From Avena insularis (taxonomy: Eukaryota; Streptophyta; Magnoliopsida; Poales; Poaceae), in the NCBI GenBank assembly GCA_023614405.1, contig CM042685.1, positions 90,944,684-91,008,683 of the forward strand: a stretch of DNA of 64,000 nucleotides. The letters run 5' to 3'. Shown piece by piece: positions 11,692 to 23,439 of the stretch; positions within the stretch are counted from its first letter, which is position 1, and every line of letters begins with the position of its first letter. The notes beneath the pieces were generated by a model, which was not told where the DNA came from, did no database searches, and worked only from the letters and a program-made list of their open reading frames with translations. The position numbers were made by a program, and so were the translations under genes.

Positions 11692-13266
11692 GCAGAGGCA
11701 CAGGTGGGCAATAGATGTTATTTGGTTTTTAACCGTCCACTTGTGTCCCGTAGGACCCCGAGTACTTGATACCTGTTCTTTGAATATTCGCACTATCCGC
11801 ATGTGGGACCATGAATCCCCCTGGCCAGAGCTTGAGTCATATTTATTTCTTGGGGCCACAAAGTAGTTTGGGGCTTTATTACTATCCTGTACTTTTGCCA
11901 TGCTTTACTGCTTTATTTACGATTACGCGTGGAGCGCCTGTACTGTTTAGGTAAGCGGAGTGTTTTCGCGGTATCGACAAGCCTAGTCACACTTTCGGGT
12001 TCCCAGTCATTTACAGCCATTGACGCAAACCTCTAGGTCAGTTCTGGAACCGGCCAACTTCGTCGCGGGTAGCTTGGTGGGCTGGCCCCCTGAAATTTAT
12101 ATGAATCTTGCAATTGCTCTGTCGTGATGCCTCGTTGGGTTTTCATTTTGTTTTTCTTGAGGTTGATCGTGCGTGTGTTGCTATTTGTGCCCCCCTGCAG
12201 GGTAAAACTTTCTGAAAGCCGTGTCCGCGGTTATGGGCGACTTGGATCACAGTATCTTGATCATAGACAACTATAACTAAAGTAGTGCTATAAATTTGAC
12301 TTTATAATGACTAGTAATCACCTTCACTATAATGGAATGGCTAAATAAAAGTGCCAACAATTGCTGGTTTGGATTGTCACCTGTTACCATTGTATCTGAC
12401 TAGTAAGTATTGCAACCACAACGGAATGGCTAAATAAAAGTACCAACAATTGCTGGGTTTTTGGGATGCCTCATGCTATATGTATCGGACTAGTAAGTAC
12501 TACAACTACAACGGAATGATTAACTAAAACTGCCCACTGCTTCTTATATCAGGATGACTCATGCTATCTATACCTGACTAGTAATTGCCGCAACTATAAC
12601 GGAATGAATAAAACTGCCAACTGTGTGTTCCTCGGTTGATTTCCTCGTTTGGTCTCGAGGGGGAAATACCAGGATGGGTATGCTTGGTGATAGTTTCAGG
12701 TTGGATCTGAATAGGTCTTTCTTATCCCTCTCTGATAGCCTCCAGTTGTATTGAGTCTCTATAGGTTGTTCAGTGCATGCTGCGCTGCCGCTTTAGTCCA
12801 CCATACCTATGTAGGCGAGGACCGTTGAATTCTAGTCTCGCCATGTACTGGCCTCAGTACTGACCGCTCTCTTTTTCCTTTTCCCTTTGTCGGCACCCCT
12901 TTTGTTTAAGTAGGTTTTGAGATCGACGTCGTTAGCAGGGTTACCCTTCCGGCTTGGCCTGGGCAGGGTTATGGACGCCATTGGTTATTCTTCAGGGCTC
13001 TTAGCTCAATTTGCATCTTGTCCGTACTCGGACGCTGTATCGTTTTAAAGGTGATTTGGATCTTTGTATTGTATATCTGTATTCTTGACTCTTTGAGTCA
13101 TTGTTGTATATATCTGTTTTGTGGGTTCCATCGTGACTATTGTGTAATGGTATTACTTCGTTTTCCACCCGCACAAAAGTGCCTGGTGGGCACCTTTGAA
13201 TCGTTTCTATGCGGGTTTGGCGGGAATCGCTGAAACTTGCATAGGGTTGATTCTTAGGGTGTTACA
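11692..13266 (+). repeat. LTR-2 of array, right part
   Basis: Continuation of LTR-2 after the LINE, collinear with about 16425-17998 and (from 12173) with 1-1097. It ends TGTTACA at 13260-13266. It contains the four-unit tandem repeat of the family (12309 to about 12660). Confidence 0.9.
12309..12660 (+). repeat. Tandem repeat inside LTR-2, four units of about 89 bp
   Basis: Units start with GACTAGTAA at 12309, 12398, 12488 and 12576 (spacing 89, 90, 88 bp), matching the copies in LTR-1 and LTR-3. Confidence 0.85.
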
Positions 13267-14106
13267 GAGTGGTACTAGAGCTCAGCAGTTACGATGCCCC
13301 ACTGGTCCAGCCTGTAGGATAACCTAGCTAATGGCCGATGTAGAGTGTCAAGACTATTTTTCAAAATCGGTTGGATAGATCTGATTAGGTCTTCTTTTAC
13401 TCCTTACCCCTCTGCTATTCTCCTCTTACCTCTACGTGTTTGAATCTACTCTCTTACCCTTTATTTGAGTCCAGGAATTCTCGTGGTTGGGTTTCCATCG
13501 TACCTTCAGGGGTTCGCTTCCTCCTCTTGTAACAGTGCTTCAACATACGACCTTCATGCTATCTGATGAATCTTTCGTCTGTTGTACCTTTCAGTGGACC
13601 GAAAATTCACTAAAAATTTTCTTCCTATCCTCCGGTGTTTCCGATACGACGAAGTCAAGAACATCAGACCTGATGAGAATCTCCATCCCTCAATTTCTGC
13701 ACCTCGCTTGTTGAGATCTTCAGTATGAATTTCGAAAGTTGGTCGCATAATCCGTCTGTTCATGTACATAGTGAGGGATGGAGTCGCGACCATACCACTA
13801 CTCTTATCATTCGCTTTTGTACATTGAATGGTTGGGTCAATGCAATTTATTCGTTCTGCTGAAGTTAGAGGTGGCCCTATCTTTTGAGACCTCTACCTTC
13901 GTCCTTTGTTTATCCGGGGCGTCCTCTCGACGATCATGGACAACGACCCCTTGTTCGTGGTGTCGCCGATTTCAAGGCCGAGAAATAATCCTTATTAGTG
14001 GTGTCGCGAGGATCTACACAAAGCGAGAAGATTCATATCACCGGCCTTTTTCCCCGTATCATGAGGCGGATCTCGAGGGCGAGATCCATTGTTAGTGGTG
14101 TCGAAT
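13267..14106 (+). mobile_element. Internal domain 2 of the LTR array, non-coding
   Basis: Collinear with 1098-1940 with scattered substitutions and small indels, including a short insertion near 13379 and a loss near 13771. It has no coding motif. It lies between the end of LTR-2 and the start of LTR-3, so LTR-2 is shared by two internal units. The simplest origin is unequal recombination between LTRs of two copies. Confidence 0.85.
13270..13281 (+). promoter_or_regulatory. Degenerate primer-binding site of internal unit 2
   Basis: TGGTACTAGAGC occupies the place of the canonical TGGTATCAGAGC seen at 1101. The two central bases differ, which should weaken initiator-tRNA priming. It lies three bases after the LTR end. 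Confidence 0.75.
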
Positions 14107-14298
14107 TGTAGCACCCCGGGAAAACCAGTAATATAAAATCGCATGTTAAAAATACTTTGTGCATCATCATGCATATTAATTGCCAAAACTATTTTCTAAA
14201 GCCTATGTTCTTTTCTAAAATAATCCCCTCTATTTCAAATACAAACCCCGGCCTCTTCCGTATATGTTGTTTGTATAAAAACTATTTATTAAAGCCTT

Positions 14299-14318
14299 CT
14301 ATAAAATATACTATAAAA
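14299..14318 (+). promoter_or_regulatory. TATA-like cluster in LTR-3
   Basis: The same paired motif as in LTR-2 (CTATAAAATA then TACTATAAAA), at the same distance from the LTR start and followed by the same GC-rich leader. It is a candidate LTR promoter. Confidence 0.4.
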
Positions 14319-17040
14319 CAACAATCTAAATAAAATAAAACTTTTTTTTAAAACCCCGGAGGCAACTGGCCAGGCCCATAAGCCCAACCGAAAGCCACCA
14401 AACCCTATTCTACCCAACCCTCTGACCTAAACCCTAATCCACCCATAGCTTTCCTCCACCCCGCCGCCACCCACCACACATGCACGCGGTGCGCCCCCGC
14501 CTGGACCCGTTCAACACCACGTACCCACCTCGCCACGGTCAACGATCCCCCGCGCGTGGCCCCACTCCTGCATCGCTCACCCCCGACACGTTCCACTCGC
14601 TGGCCCACCCACGACGCTCCCTCGCGATATCGTACTCCACCCCGCTTCCTCTCGCACGCAACCTCTCCAACCCCCGTCCCTTCCTCGCGTGAGAACGATG
14701 CCTCCTCCTGCATCTTCCACCGCCGCCAGGGACACCAGCTCCCCCCGTCGCCTCTCTATGCAAGCCGCGAGCCTCCCCGACCTCCGCCGTCCCGCGCCCG
14801 CGTCTGGCCACCGTCCAGGCTCGATCCCCGCCGCTAGAGCTCCTCTCTGCAGCGCCTCTCCCTCCCTGCTTCTAACGCGCGAGTCCACGGCCGCAGGACC
14901 TCCTCGAGCACGCGCAGGCCTGCTCCTCCTCGACGCATGGCCCAGCTCGCAGGGCCCCGTCGCCGGCCTTCCTCTACAGCGAGCGACACTGCTGGCCTCT
15001 GCATCCTCCTCCCTATTCGCCAAGCGTCGATCGCCTCGTCGGCCATCTCTATAAGCACTGCTTCCCTCTGGCGTCCTCCCCTCGTTAGCTCCCCTCTACA
15101 TCACCACCTCCCGGCCAGGTCCCCAGCGCCTTTCGTCCACGGTTGTGACAAGCCTCCAGCACCCCATGCTCACTTCGGTCCCCATATGTTTTTTTCTCTC
15201 TGACGAGGCCTTGCCACGTTTTCTACTCTGCTGTTTTGGTAGGTGCCGTATCAGTGGGGTGCTCCGGCTAGTGAGCTATGCCTTGCCCTCCTCGCTTGTA
15301 ATCCAATTGGTGTGTTTCCTTCCGTTTGTACTTGCTCATGTGGATGCTGCGAGGACACCGATTTGACCTTCATCAATGTTTCTTCCCCACTGTGGCCAAT
15401 TCGTCGGGTTCTTCCTGTCGTTTGACCTCGCCACCAACTAGATCACGTCATCGTGGATCTGGCTCATTTTTTCCTTCGACAAGATATTCCTCGTCGTCGA
15501 TGAATGATGCCGCATGCAGGACCACCATGATTATACCCAAGATCTCCTTCCTGGACCCGACGGCCCCGACGCCCCGATCCAAAGACCGATCCCGGCGTCC
15601 GAAGACCGAACCCTCAAACCCCAAGATCGCCGAGTTCCCCATGTGTGACCCCAAGCCCCTATATTGTTATAATATGATAGTTAATTTGTGCATATTGAAT
15701 TTTACATGCTTGCATACATATTCGTGTGGGTTGGGGGCATTATGCCGATTCACCTCATAATTAAATATTGAGACCATATGCGGCATCTAGCCTTATATTG
15801 CCCCATTTAAATTTGTGTAGCGAACTGATGCCATGTTTCGCCTTGTTAAGAAAACATTTAAATTGCGGGGTAGCTAAGCAACTATAACCATATACTTAAT
15901 TGTAGGGACCCCGGTTCCGCTTAATATGACCTAATTGCATCATATATTTGCCATGTCATACCGCATACATGCATCATGCCCGATCTTCTGTCGTAGTATT
16001 AAATAGTGCATCCGGTGTTTCTTGTAGTGTTTTGCTTCTTCACGGACTAGGCCGATGAGTTGATGCGAGTGTTGACCCGATCTTTGGATGAAACTTCGGC
16101 AATGTTTTCCAGGCGAGTAATCTCCCCCTTTCTACCTATCTTACTTTTATAGTATTTATTCCCTCCTATTTATCTATTGCTATTTGTGTTGCGATGCTCT
16201 AGTTTTCGTACCCGTGATATCCCTTACAGCCTTATATTTATTTGGACACATCCTATTACCTGTTGTTTGGTAGATAGTTGGACTTGCGCGTCGTAGTCGC
16301 TTGCTCAAGTGCTGTTGCGTGTCGTCCAGTACCACAGTTGTTGGAAGACTGCCATATGCTTTATATTGGAGATGATCATAGCTTTAATTATCGTTTAATA
16401 ACTAAAATTGAAGTAGGTAAATAATGCAGAGGCACAGGTGGGCCATAGATGTTATTTGGTTTTTAACTTTCCACTTGTGTCCCGTAGGACCCCAAGTACT
16501 TGATACCTGTTCTTTGAATATTCGCACTATCGGCATGTGGGACCATGAATCCCCCTAGCCAGTGCATGAGTCATATTTATTTCTTGGGGCCAAAAAGTAG
16601 TTTGGGGTTTTATTAATATCCTGTACTTTTGCCATGCTTTACTGCTTTATTTAAGATTGCGCGTGAGCGCCTGTACTGTTTAGGTAAGCGGAGTGTTTTC
16701 GCGGTATCGACAAGCCTAGTCACACTTTCGGGTTTCTAGTTGTTTACAGCCATTGACGCAAACCTCTGGGTCCGTTCCGGAGCCGGCCAACTTCGTCGCG
16801 GGTAGCTTGGTGGGGTGGCCCCCTAAAATTTATATGAATCTTGCAATTGCTCTGTCGTGTTGCCTCGTTGGGTTTTCATTTGGTTTTTCTCGAGGTTGAT
16901 CGTGCGTGTGTTGCTATTTGTGCCCCCCTGCAGGGTAAAACTTTCTGAAAGCCATTTCCGCGGTTATGGACGACTTGGAGTACAGTATCTTGATCATAGA
17001 CAACTATAACTAAAGTAGTGCTAAAATTTGACTTTATAAG

Positions 17041-17390
17041 GACTAGTAATCAGCTTCACTATAATGGAATGGCTAAATAAAAGTGCCAACAATTGCTGGT
17101 TTGGATTGTCACCTGTTACCATTGTATCTGACTAGTAAGTATTGCAACCACAATGGAATGGCTAAATAAAAGTACCAACAACTACTGGGTTTTTGGGATG
17201 CCTCATGCTATATGTATCGGACTAGTAAGTACTACAACTACAACATAATGATTAACTAAAACTGCCCACTGCTTATTATATCAGGATGACTCATGCTATC
17301 TATAGCTGACTAGTAATTGCCGCAACTATAACAGAATGAATAAAACTACCAACTGTTTGTGTTCCTCTTTTGACTTCCTCATTTGGTCTC
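17041..17390 (+). repeat. Tandem repeat inside LTR-3, four units of about 89 bp
   Basis: Units start with GACTAGTAA at 17041, 17130, 17220 and 17308. The unit number and spacing equal those of the other two LTRs. Confidence 0.85.
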
Positions 17391-17998
17391 GAGGGGGAAA
17401 TACCAGGATGGGTATGCTTGGTGATAGTTTCAGGTTGGATCCGAATAGGTATTTATTATCCCTCTCTGATAGCCGCCAGTTGTATTGAGTCTCTATAGGT
17501 TGTTCAGTGCATGCCGCGCTGCCGATTCAGTCCACCATACCTATGTAGGCGAGGACCGCTGAATTCTAGTCTCGCTGTAATCGCCTCGATCTTGACGCTC
17601 TATTTTTCCTTTGCCCTTTGTCGGCACCCCTTTTGTTTAAGCAGGTTTTGAGATCGATGTCGTTAGAAGGGTTACCCTTCCGGCTTGGCCTGGGAAGGGT
17701 TATGGACGCCATTGGTTATTCTTCAGGGCTGTTAGCTCAATTTGCATCTTGTCCGTACTCGGACGCTGTATCTTTTTAAAGGTGATTTGGATCTTTGTAT
17801 TGTATATCTGTATTCTTGACTCTTTGAGTCATTGTTGTATATATCTGTTCTGTGGGTTCCATCGTGGACTATTGTGTAATGGTATTACTTCGTTTTCCAC
17901 CCGCACGAAAGTGCCTGGTGGGCACCTTTGAATCGTTTCTATGCGGGTTTGGCAGGAATCGCTGAAACTTGCATAGGGTCAATTCTGAGGGTGTTACA

Positions 17999-19611
17999 GG
18001 CACCCACCATAGTTCCGTCAATTCGATGGGACGGGCGATGCAAGGGAGCACTTGGCATACTTCGAGGCGGCATCAGGCGACAACGCGCACAACTCATCAG
18101 TTCTCCTACGACAATTTTCAGGATCGTTAACCGTCCCTGCCTTTCATTGGTATAGCCGTCTACCGGTTGCATCCATCGAAAGTTGGTCAGGCATGAAGGA
18201 AGTCTTCAAGAAGCACTTTGTCGCCATGAAGAAGGACTTCTCAGTTGTGGAGCTCGCACAAATTCGGCAACGACGAGATGAGTCCGACGATGAATACGTC
18301 ATTCGCTATGTGCGGCTCGCTCGAGAGATGCACCTCGAGGATGCCATCGAGATGTGCGTCCATGGGATGCAACAACATAGGTCACTTGAGGTCTCTCGGC
18401 GCGAGCCTAGAACCTTTAGTTCTCTAAGCACGGTGGTGGCAGCAACAAAGCTCGAGTTCGAGAAATCGTAGCAGATCATGGAGCTGTACAAGAATGCTAG
18501 TGCATTTGACCCGTCCAAGCGCTTTGCCTTGACATCCAAGCTAACCAATACTGGCGCCAAGATGACGGCACCGGCGGAGGCGAACGCTACCTGAGTCTTC
18601 TCCTCTACACCACAAGGCAACATACCAATGTTGGGCGCAAGAGGCGAGCAAGTTGGAGGAAGGAAACGACCAACAATGCAAGAACTCCTCAAGAAACAAT
18701 ACACCTTTCACAGGGAGCTAGTGAAAGACATGTTCAACCAGCTGATGGAACATCGAGCCTTAGACCTTCCAGAACCTCGAAGACCTGATCAGATGAGGAT
18801 GACGGATAATGCTTTGTTTTGTCCATATCATAGGTACGTGGGACATGTCATTGAGGTCTGTATCGCCTTCAAGGAGTGGCTCCAAAGAGCCGTCAATTAG
18901 AAGAGGATCAACTTGGACCCGGAAGCCATCAATCCAGGTAATCAAACGGTGAACATGGTGAGTGTAGCTACACCCTCTTCATCAAGGCAAGACAAGAACG
19001 ACGAGGAATCATGGGCGGCATTCTCAGAAGTTGAGAATCAACTATCAAATCTCATCGTTGCCAAGACATCAAGACCTTCTCTTCATCAGGAGGTGACCTC
19101 GACCTCATACAAAAAGAATCCTTGGAACATAGTTCAGCGAAGGATGCACTCGAGGAACCCTACACCTCCACAACCTCGTCCGGCATCACCAACACGCGCT
19201 TCCCCAATGATCCTCAAGCGACTTGATCCAAGTCAGCGCCGGCCTCCACCAAGATTTGTCCCAAGATCCGAAGGAGACGAGTCCTTCCCTCGACCAAGGC
19301 GCATGCTACCCACTTTGGTGCAGTTCATGCCGCGAGACATGAAGCGAGCACCAATGGAGGAGACAGAGGGAGCACAAGGAGAAGCCAGAACCCCTCAACC
19401 ATCCACCCTTGGGAGTTGCAATGTCGTCCTCAACTACAAGGATAGGCCTAGCTCCGATTCAGATGATGTGTTCACGCCCGAAGAGCAAGAGGCATTCCAG
19501 GCTAAGGGCGCCATGAAAGATTTGCATATTGAGGAAGTGAACATGAACTTGCATGGGGCAAGGTTTTACCCGAACTCCCAAAGGCCAACCAAACAAGGAG
19601 GGACAAGGTAG
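17999..19611 (+). pseudogene. Tat-element gag (5'-truncated, several stops)
   Basis: One frame carries the capsid-type gag across the whole interval. It starts inside the conserved region ([16 protein letters not shown] near 18016) and continues through WYSRLP and MKEVFKKHF to [18 protein letters not shown] knuckle-like CPYHRYVGH motif lies near 18820, where nucleic-acid binding is expected. A Pro/Arg-rich linker and an acidic spacer follow. In-frame stops occur at 18010-18012 (TAG), 18469-18471 (TAG), about 18592 (TGA), about 18898 (TAG) and 19609-19611 (TAG). Most of these could come from C-to-T changes in Gln or Arg codons. Gag packages element RNA into virus-like particles. The N-terminus is lost at the array junction. 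Confidence 0.8.
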
Positions 19612-19682
19612 CAACCCAAAAGGAGGTGCCCACACAAGATGAAGCACCAGAAGGATAGGCTGAAGGGAAGACGAAGTCACAC

Positions 19683-20636
19683 GACGTTGACTACAACATC
19701 AATGCCCACCTTAAGAGGATCCCTGCGCTTCTGAGTGTAGATGATGCCCTTATGATGGTACCAGATCTCCGTGAAGCCCTTGTCAAGGTGCTCCAAGCTC
19801 CGGAACTCTATGAGGTGTGCATGGAAAAACACCATCTCTTCACCAACCCCTGCTTCGTGAATGAGATCACGTTCGATGAGGAAGACAATATCATAGAATA
19901 TGGTGACCACAATCGTCCACTCTATGTAGAAGGGAACATTGGCTTCACATACCTTCGTCGAATCCTCATTGACCCAGGATCTGCCGTGAACATACTACCC
20001 CTTCGGAGTTTGACAAGGGCTGGTTTCACGGTAGATGACTTGGCGTCAACCGATGTTATGATATGCGGCTTCGACAATCAAGGAAAGCCAACATTGGGTG
20101 CCATCAAGGTGAAGATCCAAATGTCAACATTCAGCTTCAAGGTAGGCTTCTTCGTCATTGAAGCGAACACCTCCTACTCAGCCCTCTTAGGAAGGCCATG
20201 GATCCACAAGTATCGTGTGGTGCCTTCTACCCTTCACCAATGCTTGAAGTTCCTCGACGGTAACGGCACACAACAACGCATCATCGGCGACACCAGCCCC
20301 TACACCGTCCAAGAGTCGCATCATGCGGATGCGAAGTACTACTTCCCTGTTGAAGATAATGATCATAAGCTCGGGCGGACAACACCAGCATTTGACGTCT
20401 TGGTCAAACCTGGTGTCACACCGGCAGTCGAGGCAAGGCGGCTCATCATGCCAGGTTCTCCCAATGATGTACAAGTTTCTTCCTCATGGAGTCGCAAGCA
20501 CCCTGCGCGAAGACGATCTTCCTCAACCACCCAACACGAAAACAAGCGCTACTCCCTAGTAGCGATGGGGAGTTCTACTGCAACGTCATCGGGAGGAGGC
20601 TCTTCTATGCCTACCCGTCAGCCCCATTGCTTTTGA
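19683..20636 (+). pseudogene. Tat-element aspartic protease region
   Basis: The open frame continues gag-pol in another register. The protease core is the segment with [12 protein letters not shown] (about 19970-20005), where the usual D-[ST]-G is DPG, then a typical flap region and LLGRPWIH (about 20186-20210) closing the fold. This protease releases gag and pol products. From about 20490 the homologous frame shifts by one base (the continuing motif [15 protein letters not shown] reads in another frame near 20580-20625), so the polyprotein is broken here. The stretch 20640-21230 holds only a poorly conserved linker with stops. Confidence 0.72.
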
Positions 20637-21233
20637 AAGCTAGATTACCATCATCAACACCAATCACGCTGAGGTCAACCCCAACACCCAAGGCTTCCAC
20701 ATCTTCTTCGACTTCGGCGCACCACGAGCCTGATGGTTTAACACTAGGAAGCTCTGCAGGTGCCCAGGGAAGTTCGAAGATGAGGACCGGCAGCAGTAAT
20801 GCGCCATCGGCCATCACATTACGGGTACGCAACTCTCCAAAATAGGAACAAGTGCCCTCACAAGAGGTGGTGGTCAAAAGAATAATACAAGAGTTGGAGG
20901 AAGTAGCAAGGGGAGCTCAAGGAGTGCAGCCCTCATCCCTCTAGATATCCGTGTCTTCTCCGTTGGAGGTTTGGGCTATCCCAAGTTCATGTGGGTCTAG
21001 AACCCAAACCATTTTCTATGAAGTTCCGCAGGTACAACACTGCGATTCAATATCTAAACTTCCTCAACCGTGCCATGATACGAAAGAAGAACTATCCATG
21101 ACGATGAAGGTCGGGCCAAAGATGGCTCATCTCTTGGAGAAGGCTGGCTTCGCTCTTCGCTGAAACAATAGAATGCCTGCACCACCCGCCGCCTGCGAGG
21201 ACTGGTGGAGACAAGCAGAAGATCTCATCAAGA

Positions 21234-22960
21234 GTGAATGCAAGATCCGCCCCAAGTTCGGGCTCGGCTACATCGACACCGGCGATGCAAAGGACAAAGG
21301 CGATGGCCCACGAGCCACGAGCCACTTGTCATGCCATGTTCATCTCCTCGGGAAGCAACGAGCTCGACGAGGTTCAAGAGGAGATAGGTTCTACACCAGC
21401 CCCACCAGAGCTAGAAGATGGCGGACAACCCACCATCGACGAGCTCGTTGAAATCAATCTTGGGACAGAAGATGATCCACGCCCAACTTTTGTTAGCGCC
21501 ACGCTGACAGAAGAGGAGAGAGAAGGCTATCGAAGCTTCCTGATGGAGTATCGGGATTGCTTTGCCTGGAGCTACAAGGAGATGCCAGGGCTCGACCCAC
21601 GTGTCGCTACACACAAGATAGCGATTGACCCGCGACACCGACCCGTCAAGCAGCCGCCGTGACGCTTGCGACCGGAGTTTCAAGATCAAGTCATCGTCGA
21701 AGTAGATAAGTTAATCATTGCAGATTTCATCAAAGAGGCCAAATACGCTGAGTGGCTCGCAAACATCGTCCCCGTGGAGAAGAAGAATGGCCAGGTACGG
21801 GTTTGGCAAGACTTCCGCGATCTTAATCAGGCATGCCCCAAAGACGACTTTCCCCTATCGATCACGGAGATGGTCATCGACTCCATAATGGGACATGGTG
21901 CACTGTTGTTTATGGATGGTTCATCGGGCTACAATCAGATCATGATCGACCCTGAAGACGCCATCAACATCGCGTTTAGGACACCGAAGGGAAACTTCTA
22001 CTACACCGTCATGCCCTTCGGTTTGAAGAATGCTGGAGCAACATACCAGCGCACCATGACATACATCCTCGGTGACCTCATCCACCATTCGGTGGAGTGC
22101 TATGTCGATGACATGGTGGTCAAGACCAAGGACCGCCAAGATCATCAGGAGGACCTTCGGATCGTCTTCGAGCGACGACGTCAACACCATCTCAAGATAA
22201 ACCCACTAAAGTGCGCCTTCGCCGTACAATCGGGCCTCTTCCTCGGCTTCGTGGTTCATCATCAAGGCATAGAGATAAAACCATAGAAGATCAAGGCGAT
22301 CCTCAACATACCTCCCCCTTCTGACCTCAAGGAGTTGAGGGCATTGCAAGGGAAGCTGGCGTACATCCGTCGTTTCATCTCCAACCTCTCCGGACGCATC
22401 CAGCCCTTCTCAAGTCTCATGAAGAAAGGAGCTCCATTCGTGTGGGACGAAGGATGTCAAGAGGGATTTGACGCCATCAAGAGGTACTTGCTTAGTCCAC
22501 CCGTATTGGCAGCTCCTGTACAAGGGCGCCCCCTTATTCTTTACATCGCAGCGCAACCTACTTCTATAGGCGCCTTACTCTGTCAACACAATGACGAAGG
22601 GAAGGAGGTGGCTTGCTACTACCTGAGCCGCACGATGGTCGGTGCCGAGCGAAACTACTCTCCCATAGAGAAGTTGTGCTTGGCGCTAATCTTCGTGTTG
22701 AATAAGTTGAGGCACTACATGCTCGCACTCCAAATTCAGCTCGTGGCAAGAGCGGATCCAATAAGGTATGTGCTAAGTCAGCCTGCACTAATGGGGCGAC
22801 TCGAGAAGTGGGCATTGCTCACGATGGAGTTCGACCTCACCTTTGTCCCTCAGAAGGCGATTAAAGGACAAGCCTTGGCAGAGTTTCTTGCAGCACATCC
22901 CATCCCCGAAGACTCTCCGCTCGTCACCAACCTTCCAGACGAGGAGGTATTCACCGCTGA
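21234..22960 (+). pseudogene. Tat-element reverse transcriptase and RNase H
   Basis: RT begins after the linker: FIKEAKYAEWLANIVPVEKK (about 21730), FRDLNQACPKDDFPL (about 21810), LLFMDGSSGYNQI (about 21905), MPFGLKNAGATYQR (about 22010) and the catalytic YVDD (22101-22112). RNase H follows from about 22530, with YYLSRTMVGAE and KLCLALIF in order. Stops at 21661-21663 (TGA) and 22285-22287 (TAG) interrupt one otherwise continuous frame. They look like single-base nonsense changes because the register is kept. RT and RNase H copy the element RNA and remove the template strand. Confidence 0.85.
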
Positions 22961-23300
22961 GCTCAAAGGTCCATGGAAGCTCTACTTCGACGGTGCTTCC
23001 CGCACGGAGGTCAACCCATACGGGACCCCAAGGCAGAGAGCCGACGCAGGACTGGTCTTCAAAACTCCACGAGGGGAGGTGATGTACCACTCATTCTCCC
23101 TCCTCAAAGAATAATGCTCCAACAACGAGGCCGAGTATGAGGCGCTCATCTTCGGCCTGCTCCTGGCCCTTTCCATGAAAATTCATGTCTTACAAGCCTA
23201 TGGAGATTCTCATTTCATCGTTAGGCAGGCCAATGGCATCTATGAGGTGCACAAGCCTGAACTGGTGTCGTACTACAGCGCGGCCCGAAGACGTATGTAG
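22960..23300 (+). pseudogene. Second, archaeal-type RNase H domain of the Tat element
   Basis: After the first RNase H and before integrase comes a separate RNase H fold: LYFDGASRTE with its catalytic Asp (about 22981-23010), then a strand region GLVFKTPRGE, and after a TAA at 23112-23114 the motif NNEAEYEALIFGL with its catalytic Glu (about 23121-23160), followed by YGDSHFIVRQ (about 23202). This extra domain is a known Tat-group mark. The TAA replaces what is probably a Gln codon. Confidence 0.78.
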
Positions 23301-23439
23301 AAGTTCCAACAAATTGAAGTTCTACACGTCCCATGAAGAAGGAATGCACCAGCTGACGCCTTGGCAAAATTGGCGGCAGCACTAGTGCTCCCAAATGATA
23401 AATCTATGCAGGTAACAGTGGAAAAAGGTGGCTTCTTCC

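Larger units (their letters stand above)
14107..17998 (+). repeat. LTR-3 of array, complete (3.89 kb)
   Basis: A complete, uninterrupted LTR from TGTAGCACCCCGGG to GGTGTTACA. The next bases (GGCAC from 17999) belong to the gag gene of a different element, so this is the right edge of the array. A matching GGCAC target duplication would be expected left of LTR-1, outside the window. At 3.9 kb it is about 4.6 times longer than the internal domain. Confidence 0.92.
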
